Translations under genes and position numbers: made by a program
Shown: one piece after another, positions 45,354-53,309 of the stretch
Layout of the letters: each line of letters begins with the position of its first letter
How positions within the stretch are numbered: the first letter of the stretch is position 1
Source of the DNA: PALSA-1296 sp037143335
GTDB taxonomy: Bacteria; Bacteroidota; Ignavibacteria; Palsa-1295
Assembly: GCA_037143335.1 (NCBI GenBank)
Contig: JBAWZA010000019.1
Span: forward strand, 1 to 56,541
DNA: 56,541 bases
Direction of reading: 5' to 3'
The notes under the pieces: generated by a model
The model's input: only the letters and a program-made list of their open reading frames with translations
Database searches by the model: none
Told to the model about the DNA's origin: nothing

Positions 45354-47279
45354 ATGAAAATTCGATTTTTGCATGTACTCGTCTTAGCAGGAATTCTTTC
45401 CTGCGAAACGGTTTCTCATGCTCAGTTTTTATTTGATGACGGAACAGCAGCCGCAGGTATCTTCATGCGAAGTTCGGGTGTCGCTGAGGCAGGGCCCGGG
45501 GTTGTCGTATTTGATTTGAATGGTGATGGCTGGGATGACATCTATATGTCTGGCGGTTTCGATAGCGATAAGATCTATGTGAATATGCACGACGGGACGT
45601 TCAAAGATCAAACGCCAGAAAACATCTCAACACATACAGGTGCAGCTCAACAGCCTTTTCATATTTATCCTCGTGGCGGGATCGCTTTTGATTATGACAA
45701 TGATGGCAACATTGATATCTACTCCGTCTGTCAGCAGCATGATGTATTGTGGCACAACAATGGCGATGGCACTTTCTCTGACGCAACTAAGACTGCACAT
45801 CTTGATTTTCCATTAGATCAGAATGAGAGTATGAGTGCCACATTTGGAGATTTTGATGGGGATGGGGATAATGATTTTTATGTAGCTCGATGGGTGAACG
45901 AATGGAAATACCGCGAAGATTTATTCGGTCATAAAATTGGGTACGCACATAAAGGATTTCCAAATTATTTCTACGTAAATAATGGTGACGGCACATTCGC
46001 AGAGAAAGCGGTAGAATTTAAAGTAGATGGAGATACTGGTACAACGAATATCGCGATGCTGTTTGACTATGACCGCGATGGTGATCTTGATCTGATTATC
46101 GGAAATGATTTCGGTACAGAGCTAACACCGAATATGGTTTGGAAAAACATGTTGATGGAGACAGGTACAGCTACATTTGTTGATGTGAGCCATGAATCCG
46201 GCTTACAGTGTCATTTAGGCTGCATGGGTATCGGACCATGCGATTTCAATCGGGATGGAGAATTCGATTTTCTCGAAACAACTTTCGGTCCTGATTCCCT
46301 GATGATGAATCTTGGTCACGGCAAATTCAAAGATGTGAGCAAAGCGATGATGCCCATTGGTGATGGATATGAGAGATCTGGATCTGGTCTAACTACTACC
46401 ACATGGACAGCCCTGATGGGTGATTATGATAATGACGCTTGGCAGGATGCGTTTATTGTGCACGGATATTTGAGTTTGCCTACACTATGGAATTCTATCA
46501 CGAGTGATACAACAGAATTTTATAGAAACGTTAACGGGCACTACGAAAATGTCACTCCCACTACCATGAACGGACGTTTTCTTTCTTTCAAAGGAAGAGG
46601 AGCGGCGTATCTTGATTTCAACCACGATGGTAAACTCGATATTTGCGTCGGCTCCTTAGAAACCGATCCTTCATCACTGAATTCCGATTTTGTCTTACTA
46701 AAAAATATTTCAACAACACCGATATCTTCAGCTCATTGGCTTGAGCTGAGATTCGTTGCGAAACGTACAGCCAAAGAGGCAATCGGTACAATTGTTGATG
46801 TGTGGGCAGGTGGGATTCGTGGTTCAAGACAGGTTTCAACTGGAGGTGGCTTTGGCTCGCAGAATTCACTGATGCAACACATTGGTATGGGGACTTATGC
46901 AAAGGCTGATTCCATTATAGTGTATTGGCCGGCAGATAAAAATCGTCACCGTCAAATTGATAGATACTACGATGTTCAAGCCGATAATTTTTATACGTAC
47001 ACAGAAAACGTTTCCGCCGTCGCTGAGCCTGTTACTACTCGGGGCATGAGCTTAAGAATTTCCCCTAATCCCGCTTTCGATGTTCTCCATCTCACAGATC
47101 TCGATCCATCTGTAGAAACGCATTTTGGGATATTCAGTATGTTGGGTGTTCTCCTCGTAGACGCTGTAGGCCGTAGCGTGGAGGTGACGTTAGAGCTTCA
47201 GTCCCTCAAACCTGCACCCTACGTACTACGTATCACGGAGCGAGGAGAAACCAAGTACTTTAGTTTTGTAAAGTTATAA
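45354..47279 (+). CDS. CRTAC1-type FG-GAP/ASPIC-UnbV protein with T9SS tail (copy 4)
   Basis: Paralog of 641 residues. The signal peptide ends TVSHAQ. Seven loops: DLNGDGWDD, DYDNDGNID, DFDGDGDND, DYDRDGDLD, DFNRDGEFD, DYDNDAWQD and DFNHDGKLD. The sixth has Ala in place of the conserved Gly. The ASPIC/UnbV domain is intact (GSQNSLMQHIGMG). The T9SS tail starts ISPNPAFDV and ends FSFVKL. It lies 67 bases after copy 3 and 14 bases before copy 5. A short promoter could fit in the 67-base gap, but no box is convincing. Confidence 0.9.
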   Translation: MKIRFLHVLVLAGILSCETVSHAQFLFDDGTAAAGIFMRSSGVAEAGPGVVVFDLNGDGWDDIYMSGGFDSDKIYVNMHDGTFKDQTPENISTHTGAAQQPFHIYPRGGIAFDYDNDGNIDIYSVCQQHDVLWHNNGDGTFSDATKTAHLDFPLDQNESMSATFGDFDGDGDNDFYVARWVNEWKYREDLFGHKIGYAHKGFPNYFYVNNGDGTFAEKAVEFKVDGDTGTTNIAMLFDYDRDGDLDLIIGNDFGTELTPNMVWKNMLMETGTATFVDVSHESGLQCHLGCMGIGPCDFNRDGEFDFLETTFGPDSLMMNLGHGKFKDVSKAMMPIGDGYERSGSGLTTTTWTALMGDYDNDAWQDAFIVHGYLSLPTLWNSITSDTTEFYRNVNGHYENVTPTTMNGRFLSFKGRGAAYLDFNHDGKLDICVGSLETDPSSLNSDFVLLKNISTTPISSAHWLELRFVAKRTAKEAIGTIVDVWAGGIRGSRQVSTGGGFGSQNSLMQHIGMGTYAKADSIIVYWPADKNRHRQIDRYYDVQADNFYTYTENVSAVAEPVTTRGMSLRISPNPAFDVLHLTDLDPSVETHFGIFSMLGVLLVDAVGRSVEVTLELQSLKPAPYVLRITERGETKYFSFVKL

Positions 47280-47293
47280 GTCACAAGAGGATT

Positions 47294-49246
47294 ATGAACC
47301 GTCTAATTACCCACTTCGTACTGCTTCTGGTGTTGAGCATTTTCATATCTCAACGAGCGATTGCGCAGTTCAAATTTCAAGACGTGACCGAAGGATCACA
47401 TATTGATCAACAGTCCTCAGGTACCGAAAATGTTGGTCCTGGGGTTATCGTGTTTGATGTTGATAATGACGGATGGGATGATCTCTACCTCCCAGGTGGC
47501 CAAAATAATGATAAGCTCTATCGGAATAACCACGACGGAACATTCACTGATATTGCCACTGGAGATTTACAAACTCACTATCTCCACGAGACTCACACAG
47601 CCACACGTGCTGGGACTGCATTTGATTTTGATGGCGATGGGAAGACCGATCTTTATATTTGCGCTCAAGGTAATCCGATTATGTGGAAAAATCTTGGAAA
47701 TTTATCATTCAAAGATGTCACATCACAGACTGGATTATCCTATACGAACTTAGACCAAAACGAAAGTAATGGCGCATCCTTTGGTGATTTCGATGGTGAT
47801 GGAGACAATGACTTATTTGTAGCGCGATGGGTCAATGAATTCAATACCCGTTTTGGCTCCGACGGCAAGGTGGCAGGATATGCATTTAAAGGATTTCCAA
47901 ACTGGTTTTATGTGAATAATGGTGATGGTACCTTCACCGAGCATGCAAAAGATTTTGGAGTTGATGGTGACACCGGCTGTTCGAACATTGCGCTTTTTTT
48001 TGACTACGATAGGGATGGCGATCTTGATCTCATAGTTGGAAATGATTTTGGTGTTGAGCTTATGCCAAACAGAGTTTATAAAAACATGTTGATGGAAACT
48101 GGTGTTGCGACTTTCGAACGAGTAGATTCACTCATCGGATTGGACCAACATCTTTTTTGTATGGGAATTTGCCCAAATGATTTTAATAGAGATGGAAACT
48201 TTGATTTTTATGAGACGACTGCGGGACAGGATCATTTGATGATGAATCATGATGGAATGTTTACAAATGTCTCAACCGAAACTCATGCCTCCGATGGGTA
48301 TGCCCATGGACATGGTGATACGCTAACGATTTCTTGGACTCCGCTCGTTACAGATTTTGACAATGACGGTTTGGAAGATGTGTTTATTACCCATGGATTT
48401 ATTGGACTACTCGCACCGTGGATTGCAATTAGAAACGACACCTCAGTCTTCCTTCATAATGATGGAGCAATGTTCACGGATGTCACATCAACAACGGGTA
48501 TCATTTTTGACTTAAAAGGAAAGGGAGCCTCGGCTATTGATTACGATCATGACGGAAAAGTTGACATCGTGCTTGGCTCGATGACAAGCGGCGGCGGCGG
48601 ACCGTTAACAAAAGACTTTCGAATTTTTCATAACACATCGCAGAGCAATGAGCATAGCAATTGGATGCAGCTGAAATTTACCGCAAAGCGTACAGCCAAA
48701 GAAGGCATCGGTACCATCGTTGATGTATGGGCCGGCGGAATTCAACACTCCAGACAAATATCTACTGGTGGCGGACAGGGTTCGTGCGCACCGCTTACTG
48801 CTTTTGTAGGATTGGGGAATGCAAAGAAGGCTGATTCGATTAATGTTTTTTGGCCGGCGGATAAAAATCGTCATCGCCAAATTGACCATTATGAAAATAT
48901 TTTTGCGAACCATGTCTATACTATCTCCGAAAATATGCGTTCGATACCTGACCCATCGTTAGTAGTAGAAGTAGGGAGTGGGACTGGAGGAGTGGAGAGA
49001 AATGTATCGCGTACCTCATCTTCTCTTTATCCAAATCCAGCAGTCGAGTCAATTCTCATTCGCACTGTTGAATCAAGCACTTCGAAGCATTATGAGATAT
49101 TTGACCAACTTGGAGTTCGGAAGCTCGAGTATCGCTCAGCGGATTCAGACGTTACCATCCCCATCAATTCATTAGTACCTGGATACTATGTTCTCCGAAT
49201 TTCTACAGAAGGTACCGAAGAAATGAAATCATTCATTAAAGAATAG
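47294..49246 (+). CDS. CRTAC1-type FG-GAP/ASPIC-UnbV protein with T9SS tail (copy 5, diverged)
   Basis: Paralog of 650 residues with AAGAGG three bases before the start codon. The signal peptide ends RAIAQ. Seven loops: DVDNDGWDD, DFDGDGKTD, DFDGDGDND, DYDRDGDLD, DFNRDGNFD, DFDNDGLED and DYDHDGKVD. It differs from copies 1-4 at two otherwise shared sites. The LWHNN run after the second loop is MWKNL, losing the His, and the ASPIC/UnbV run GFGSQNSL is GQGSCAPL. The T9SS tail starts LYPNPAVES and ends KSFIKE. Its stop lies one base before the CxxxCH lipoprotein gene. Confidence 0.9.
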   Translation: MNRLITHFVLLLVLSIFISQRAIAQFKFQDVTEGSHIDQQSSGTENVGPGVIVFDVDNDGWDDLYLPGGQNNDKLYRNNHDGTFTDIATGDLQTHYLHETHTATRAGTAFDFDGDGKTDLYICAQGNPIMWKNLGNLSFKDVTSQTGLSYTNLDQNESNGASFGDFDGDGDNDLFVARWVNEFNTRFGSDGKVAGYAFKGFPNWFYVNNGDGTFTEHAKDFGVDGDTGCSNIALFFDYDRDGDLDLIVGNDFGVELMPNRVYKNMLMETGVATFERVDSLIGLDQHLFCMGICPNDFNRDGNFDFYETTAGQDHLMMNHDGMFTNVSTETHASDGYAHGHGDTLTISWTPLVTDFDNDGLEDVFITHGFIGLLAPWIAIRNDTSVFLHNDGAMFTDVTSTTGIIFDLKGKGASAIDYDHDGKVDIVLGSMTSGGGGPLTKDFRIFHNTSQSNEHSNWMQLKFTAKRTAKEGIGTIVDVWAGGIQHSRQISTGGGQGSCAPLTAFVGLGNAKKADSINVFWPADKNRHRQIDHYENIFANHVYTISENMRSIPDPSLVVEVGSGTGGVERNVSRTSSSLYPNPAVESILIRTVESSTSKHYEIFDQLGVRKLEYRSADSDVTIPINSLVPGYYVLRISTEGTEEMKSFIKE

Positions 49247-49247
49247 T

Positions 49248-49673
49248 ATGCCCAATCGTTTCTCGATTTATTTTACATTGTTTGTTTTACTCTTGGTTAT
49301 AATTATCGGCTGTGTCCAAAATCCAGTTGCTCCAACTCTATCAGACGCTTTCCATGATATCCAGACACAAACGCTTCAGAATTCCTGTGTCAATGGATGT
49401 CATGATAAAACAACTCAACGTTCTCTTCTGATTCTCGATAAAGACTCTTCATATTCGCAACTGATGAACCACAAGCTCCAGCGGAACGGCACAAAATTTC
49501 AAAAGTTGGTAATCCCAGGAAATCCTGACTCCAGTTTCCTTTACTACAAGATAACTACGTCAACAAATACGATTGAGTATGGCGAGCGGATGCCATCCCG
49601 CCTCACTGCTATTGCACAAAATCAAATTGATGCAATTAAGAGTTGGATTTTGCGCGGTGCTCCGAATGATTGA
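49248..49673 (+). CDS. Small lipoprotein with CxxxCH cytochrome-like heme site
   Basis: A 141-residue protein. The hydrophobic N-terminus ends in a lipobox (IIIGC, Cys 22), so it is probably a lipoprotein. Cys 47, Cys 51 and His 52 form SCVNGCHD, a CxxxCH rather than the usual CxxCH heme site. The later run GERMP (Met 115) is the typical distal-ligand region of monoheme cytochrome-like domains, and VIPGNPDSSFLYYKI and IDAIKSWILRGAP also match that domain. It lies one base after copy 5, so it is the last gene of the CRTAC1 row. Heme attachment is likely but not shown by sequence alone. Confidence 0.8.
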   Translation: MPNRFSIYFTLFVLLLVIIIGCVQNPVAPTLSDAFHDIQTQTLQNSCVNGCHDKTTQRSLLILDKDSSYSQLMNHKLQRNGTKFQKLVIPGNPDSSFLYYKITTSTNTIEYGERMPSRLTAIAQNQIDAIKSWILRGAPND

Positions 49674-49711
49674 GCATTCCTAACATAATTATTATCCAGT
49701 ACTAATAAAAA

Positions 49712-49738
49712 CTCCCCACTTACGTATAAGCGGGGAGC
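49712..49738 (+). terminator. Hairpin after the CxxxCH lipoprotein gene
   Basis: CTCCCCACTT (49712-49721) pairs with AAGCGGGGAG (starting near 49728) with one A-C mismatch and a six-base loop. It lies about 40 bases after the stop. The downstream T's are few, so it is a moderate terminator candidate for the CRTAC1 row. Confidence 0.5.
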
Positions 49739-49754
49739 CATTAGTTTGCCTTAT

Positions 49755-49858
49755 CAACAAGCCGTCATTTTAAGGTGACGGCACCTTGTGAGGAGGTGAG
49801 AAAATCTACTGATTAAGAAAATTGTGGAGCGTCTGTCGAAACAGACGCCCCAGTTTTT
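49755..49858 (+). ncRNA. Structured RNA candidate with competing hairpins and a terminator
   Basis: Hairpin A: GCCGTCA (49761-49767) with TGACGGC (49776-49782). Hairpin B: AAGGTG (49772-49777) with CACCTT (49782-49787); it shares bases with A, so the two exclude each other. Hairpin C: CACCT (49782-49786) with AGGTG (49794-49798), which excludes B. A perfect Shine-Dalgarno-like AGGAGGTGA lies at 49791-49799. Then a GCGTCTGT stem (49829-49836 with 49841-49848) with CGAA tetraloop is followed by five T's (49854-49858). This could be a small RNA or an attenuator. No known RNA family is recognised. Confidence 0.35.
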
Positions 49859-50369
49859 AAAACGATTCTGCGTTGCCCGTGACAGGGTATCTCTTAGTGA
49901 TATACTTGTTACAACACAAAATCCATCTTAAACTCATTTGATAATCTGTGATGAAAATCGTGAAAACGTGCTTTCGCAATAAAAATAAAAATGTGAACTA
50001 CGTAATGTTAAACGGTTACACAATCAATGCTAATGAAGCTACACTATGGAACTCATTGGTTATTCAGTGGCGTGAATCACCCAATTTTTATGTGGCATAG
50101 CAGAACGTATGTTCCCATACTATCTATATCGAATACTCCCCGTGGCATTGGAAGATTCTTCGATTTCTCATAACAAATATACGCATATTTTTTTTAGAGA
50201 CCCCCAAAAGCAGAATTTTTGGAATGCTACGAGATAAAGAAATTTTACAAAGAAGTAAGTTTTCGTTCAACTCGGGTAAGTAAGTATTCTGCCATTCATG
50301 GTATGGGATGCAAGAAAATAATTAGAATACATACTGTTTTCTAACTCCAAGAAGATAAGGTTTTGACTG

Positions 50370-50441
50370 TAGCGCGTACGGGAATCGAACCCGTGTACCC
50401 GCCTTGAGAGGGCGGTATCCTAGCCGCTAGATGAACGCGCC
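50370..50441 (-). tRNA. tRNA-Glu (anticodon CTC)
   Basis: On the minus strand the acceptor GGCGCGT (50441-50435) pairs with ACGCGCT (50377-50371), with one G-U pair, and A50370 is the discriminator. The D arm includes TCTAGCGGCTAGGATA. The anticodon stem CCGCC/GGCGG encloses CTCTCAA, giving anticodon CTC, which reads GAG. The T arm holds GGGTTCGATTCCC. The layout fits bacterial tRNA-Glu. CCA is not encoded. Confidence 0.95.
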
Positions 50442-50501
50442 AATTTGTGCTCTAGGAGCGATACTACACATATTATTGCCCCGCGGTTCCAAAATGTCCA
50501 T

Positions 50502-51455
50502 TTAGAGTATTCGTTTTCCCATGCTACTGGCGATTAAGTCAGCAGCGAATTCAGCACTGGCATTGCGACTATCTAATATAGGGTTCACCTCCGCAATCTC
50601 GAAGGAGGACATATAGCCAGTATCGGCAATAGCCTCCATTATAAGATGAGCTTCCCGATAGCTAAGTCCTCCGGGTACAGGTGTGCCTACTCCGCCTGCA
50701 ATCGTTGGGTCAACGGAGTCGAGATCAAAACTTACATGTAGGTGGTCAACCTTGGCCCTCATAGCAGAGAGAATTTTAGCGATAATTCGATGAACTCCGT
50801 ATTTATCAAGGTCACTCATCGTATGTGCATCTATTTTGAGCTTTTTGATGAGTTTGACTTCCCCTGGGTCGAGTGAGCGGAGACCGATCATCGAGATTTG
50901 ATGTGGAGCGAGCGTCGTGAAGTCACCACCTACTTTCGTCAATTCAGGTGCCCCCATCCCTAATGATACCGCGACGGGCATTCCGTGAATATTTCCGCTT
51001 GGGGAAGTCTCTGGTGTATTGATGTCTGCGTGGGCGTCAATCCAAATAACTCCAAATCTTTTATTATGCTTTTTGCAATGATTTGCAATTCCAGCGATAG
51101 TACCGATTGCCATAGAATGATCGCCACCGAGAACGATTGGGAATTCGTCTCTGTCCAATGAAGCTTCTACCTCACGAGCAAGATCACTGCAGCCTTTTGC
51201 GATCTCGTGAAGGTATCTTAACTTCTGGTTTTGGACACTTGCGACTTCAGGATTCTTAATGTCAATATCCCCTGCGTCAATTACGTTGTAGCCTAAAGCG
51301 GTTAATTTGTCTCCGACTCCTGCAATTCTCAGGGCTGAAGGTCCCATATCCACACCTCTACGCCCAGCCCCGAGATCCATCGGAAAACCGATTATGCGGA
51401 CTGTCCAATCTTGATTGGTTAATTTTTTGTTTTTTAATATCTTAACGTCTTGCAT
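50502..51455 (-). CDS. rocF: Arginase
   Basis: Manganese enzyme that splits arginine to ornithine and urea. The ureohydrolase motifs are complete: GGDHS (110-114), DAHAD (140-144) followed by SGNIHGMPVA, and SFDLDSVDP (242-250). The NIHGMP run next to DAHAD favours arginase over agmatinase or formimidoylglutamase. The 317-residue length is normal. It begins seven bases after the accD stop on the same strand, so the two are probably cotranscribed, an odd pairing. tRNA-Glu lies downstream, 60 bases away. Confidence 0.9.
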   Translation of the reverse strand: MQDVKILKNKKLTNQDWTVRIIGFPMDLGAGRRGVDMGPSALRIAGVGDKLTALGYNVIDAGDIDIKNPEVASVQNQKLRYLHEIAKGCSDLAREVEASLDRDEFPIVLGGDHSMAIGTIAGIANHCKKHNKRFGVIWIDAHADINTPETSPSGNIHGMPVAVSLGMGAPELTKVGGDFTTLAPHQISMIGLRSLDPGEVKLIKKLKIDAHTMSDLDKYGVHRIIAKILSAMRAKVDHLHVSFDLDSVDPTIAGGVGTPVPGGLSYREAHLIMEAIADTGYMSSFEIAEVNPILDSRNASAEFAADLIASSMGKRIL

Positions 51456-51462
51456 TGAGATT

Positions 51463-52308
51463 TTACTTTATCTGCTTTAGTAGCGTAGCAAGTGTCTTTT
51501 TCAGCTCCTTACGATGCACGACCATGTCCACAAATCCATGCTCGAGTAGAAATTCGGAACGTTGGAAGCCAGGTGGTAGTTTTCGACGAATTGTCTGCTC
51601 TACCACTCGTGGTCCAGCAAAGGCAATGAGGGCTTTAGGTTCCGCAATATTCACATCTCCGAGCATTCCAAAACTAGCAGTTACTCCACCAGTTGTTGGG
51701 TCGGTTAGGAGGGATATGTAAGGAAGTTTTGCTTCTGCGAGCTGTGCGAGTTTCGCACTGGTTTTTGCCAACTGCATAAGCGAGATAGCAGCCTCCTGCA
51801 TTCTGGCTCCTCCAGAGCTTGAGATCATAACGTATGGGCAATGAAGCTCGATAGCCGTGTCAATCCCACGAGAGAATTTCTCTCCAACAACAGACCCCAT
51901 TGAACCGCCTACAAATGAGAAATCCATCGCACCTACGACAAGATTTTCCCCCTCGGTTTTGCCTAATGCCAGTCGCATTGCTTCGTTGAGGCCTGTTTTC
52001 TTCTTTGCGTCGGCGTACCTTGCCGGGTAAGCCTTTGTATCGGCAAAATTAAGGGGGTCTAGAGCAGATAGCTCTGCCGCAATTTCAGTAAAGTCGCCAT
52101 CGTCGAAGAGAATCTCGAAATACTCGGTACTTCCTATACGGAAATGCTTACTACAATGCGGACAAGTAAAGTGATTTTCCTCAAGTTGTTTCTTGTAGAG
52201 AATTTCCTTGCAGTCCGGGCATTTCGTCCACATCCCGTCAGGGATGGAATCGTTATCGCGCTTAATGGCACTGTCAATATTTTGCTTACTTCGTGTGAAC
52301 CACGCCAT
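51463..52308 (-). CDS. accD: Acetyl-CoA carboxylase carboxyltransferase subunit beta
   Basis: This subunit transfers the carboxyl group from carboxybiotin to acetyl-CoA, the first step in fatty acid synthesis. From Met 52308 it has 281 residues, starting MAWFTRSKQNID. The N-terminal zinc ribbon has Cys 30, 33, 49 and 52 (KCPDC and TCPHC). The carboxyltransferase core is marked by SSSGGARMQEAAISLMQLAK and PTTGGVTASFGMLGD. The in-frame ATG 27 codons earlier (52389) gives a poorly conserved extension and is rejected. accA is not in the window. It is transcribed together with arginase. Confidence 0.95.
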   Translation of the reverse strand: MAWFTRSKQNIDSAIKRDNDSIPDGMWTKCPDCKEILYKKQLEENHFTCPHCSKHFRIGSTEYFEILFDDGDFTEIAAELSALDPLNFADTKAYPARYADAKKKTGLNEAMRLALGKTEGENLVVGAMDFSFVGGSMGSVVGEKFSRGIDTAIELHCPYVMISSSGGARMQEAAISLMQLAKTSAKLAQLAEAKLPYISLLTDPTTGGVTASFGMLGDVNIAEPKALIAFAGPRVVEQTIRRKLPPGFQRSEFLLEHGFVDMVVHRKELKKTLATLLKQIK

Positions 52309-52415
52309 GGTAGAATCTTTTGCGTATTTTTGTCGTACGTATGAAACAACAGAACAACGGCGATTGTCCACCAAATATTGTGCAGACAATAGCTTTGTTA
52401 CCTAACAACTAAGTT

Positions 52416-53309
52416 ATGAGAAGATATCTCCTGATTTTGTTTTTTCTTTTTGTGAGCGCAAAGCTTTCTGCCCAGGAGTTGCAGTGCATCGTCAATGTGA
52501 ATGTCCAAAATCTTTCCACCGAGGAGCGAAAAAATTGGGAAACATTTAAACAAGACGTCGAGGCATACTTGAATGCCTTCAGCTGGACAACAAATTTTTC
52601 CGGAGACAAAATTCAAGCAACCATCAACTTTAATATCTTAAGTACTGGAGCGCAAATTTTCGTACAGAGCAAACGACCACTCTTCAAGAGTGCCGAGACA
52701 ACTGTCATGGCGCGTTTCTACGATGATAAGGTAGCTTTCGGATATGTCAGAGGCCAAGTGCTAAATCATGGGGTAAACTACCGCGACCTCGAAAGTATTT
52801 TAGACTACTACGCATACATCATCATCGGTCTTGACTTCGAATCCTACGAAGCCAGCACAGGCTCACCAGCTTTTCAGCAAGCACAACAAGTTGCGCTCGT
52901 TGCCAATGCCGCGCAGAATGCAACAGGATGGGACCGCGTCATCACAAGCTCTGGTGCGTTCTCACGCTATGGATATATCGAAGATATGGTGAGTGCAGGC
53001 TCAAGACCACTCCGAGATGTAACATGGATGTACCATTACAAAGTACTAGATAATCTATCAACCAAAGAAGATGAAGCTCGGACACAACTTGGCACCGTGA
53101 TAGATACGCTTGTAACTATGAAGCGCACAAGCTCTATCTTAGATCGAAGCGTCTATTTCAAAACCTTTCTCGAATCAAAATATACCGAGCTTGCAGACTT
53201 TGGTAAATGGTTCAAAGATAACAAAGAACTTTACTTCCAAAAATTACTCTACCTTGATCCTGCACACCAAAATTATTTTGATGAGGCAAAAGCTAAACTC
53301 GGTGATTAA
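52416..53309 (+). CDS. porD: DUF4835 family protein (T9SS PorD-like)
   Basis: Exported protein of 297 residues with a signal peptide ending KLSAQ, then ELQCIVNVNVQNLS, the start typical of DUF4835. Further family marks are FSGDKIQATINFNI and HGVNYRDLESILDYYAYIIIGLDF. DUF4835 proteins are the PorD group linked to type IX secretion in Bacteroidota, and their exact task is not clear. It is divergent from accD and convergent with lon. The coding end overlaps the lon end by four bases. Presence of a PorD-like protein fits the T9SS cargo seen elsewhere in the window. Confidence 0.8.
   Translation: MRRYLLILFFLFVSAKLSAQELQCIVNVNVQNLSTEERKNWETFKQDVEAYLNAFSWTTNFSGDKIQATINFNILSTGAQIFVQSKRPLFKSAETTVMARFYDDKVAFGYVRGQVLNHGVNYRDLESILDYYAYIIIGLDFESYEASTGSPAFQQAQQVALVANAAQNATGWDRVITSSGAFSRYGYIEDMVSAGSRPLRDVTWMYHYKVLDNLSTKEDEARTQLGTVIDTLVTMKRTSSILDRSVYFKTFLESKYTELADFGKWFKDNKELYFQKLLYLDPAHQNYFDEAKAKLGD

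Larger units (their letters stand above)
49674..50369. other. Long intergenic region with clustered hairpins and no convincing gene
   Basis: No reading frame of useful length is seen on either strand. The first 190 bases hold several hairpins, described separately as a structured RNA candidate and a terminator-like hairpin. From about 49880 to 50369 the sequence is AT-rich with scattered A and T runs, and I see no repeats, tRNA or recognisable ncRNA. It separates the CRTAC1 row (rightward) from tRNA-Glu and arginase (leftward). Confidence 0.7.

Noticed and set aside
39356..49246. The five-fold repeat pattern as a mobile or CRISPR-like array
   Set aside because: The repeats are whole paralogous genes with diverged codons. 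There are no short direct repeats with unique spacers and no transposase.
49809..49929. A 40-codon frame after the AGGAGGTGA run, starting at CTG
   Set aside because: The frame is short, starts at a rare codon and has a terminator-like hairpin inside it, so it is not reported as a gene.
49674..50369. Known ncRNA such as SRP RNA, RNase P RNA, 6S RNA or tmRNA in the long gap
   Set aside because: None of the conserved cores of these RNAs could be found by eye on either strand.
52390..52397. TAGCTTTG, a match to the Bacteroidota -7 promoter box TAnnTTTG, before the DUF4835 gene
   Set aside because: An eight-base match with four fixed-type positions is expected by chance, and no -33 box at proper spacing is clear.
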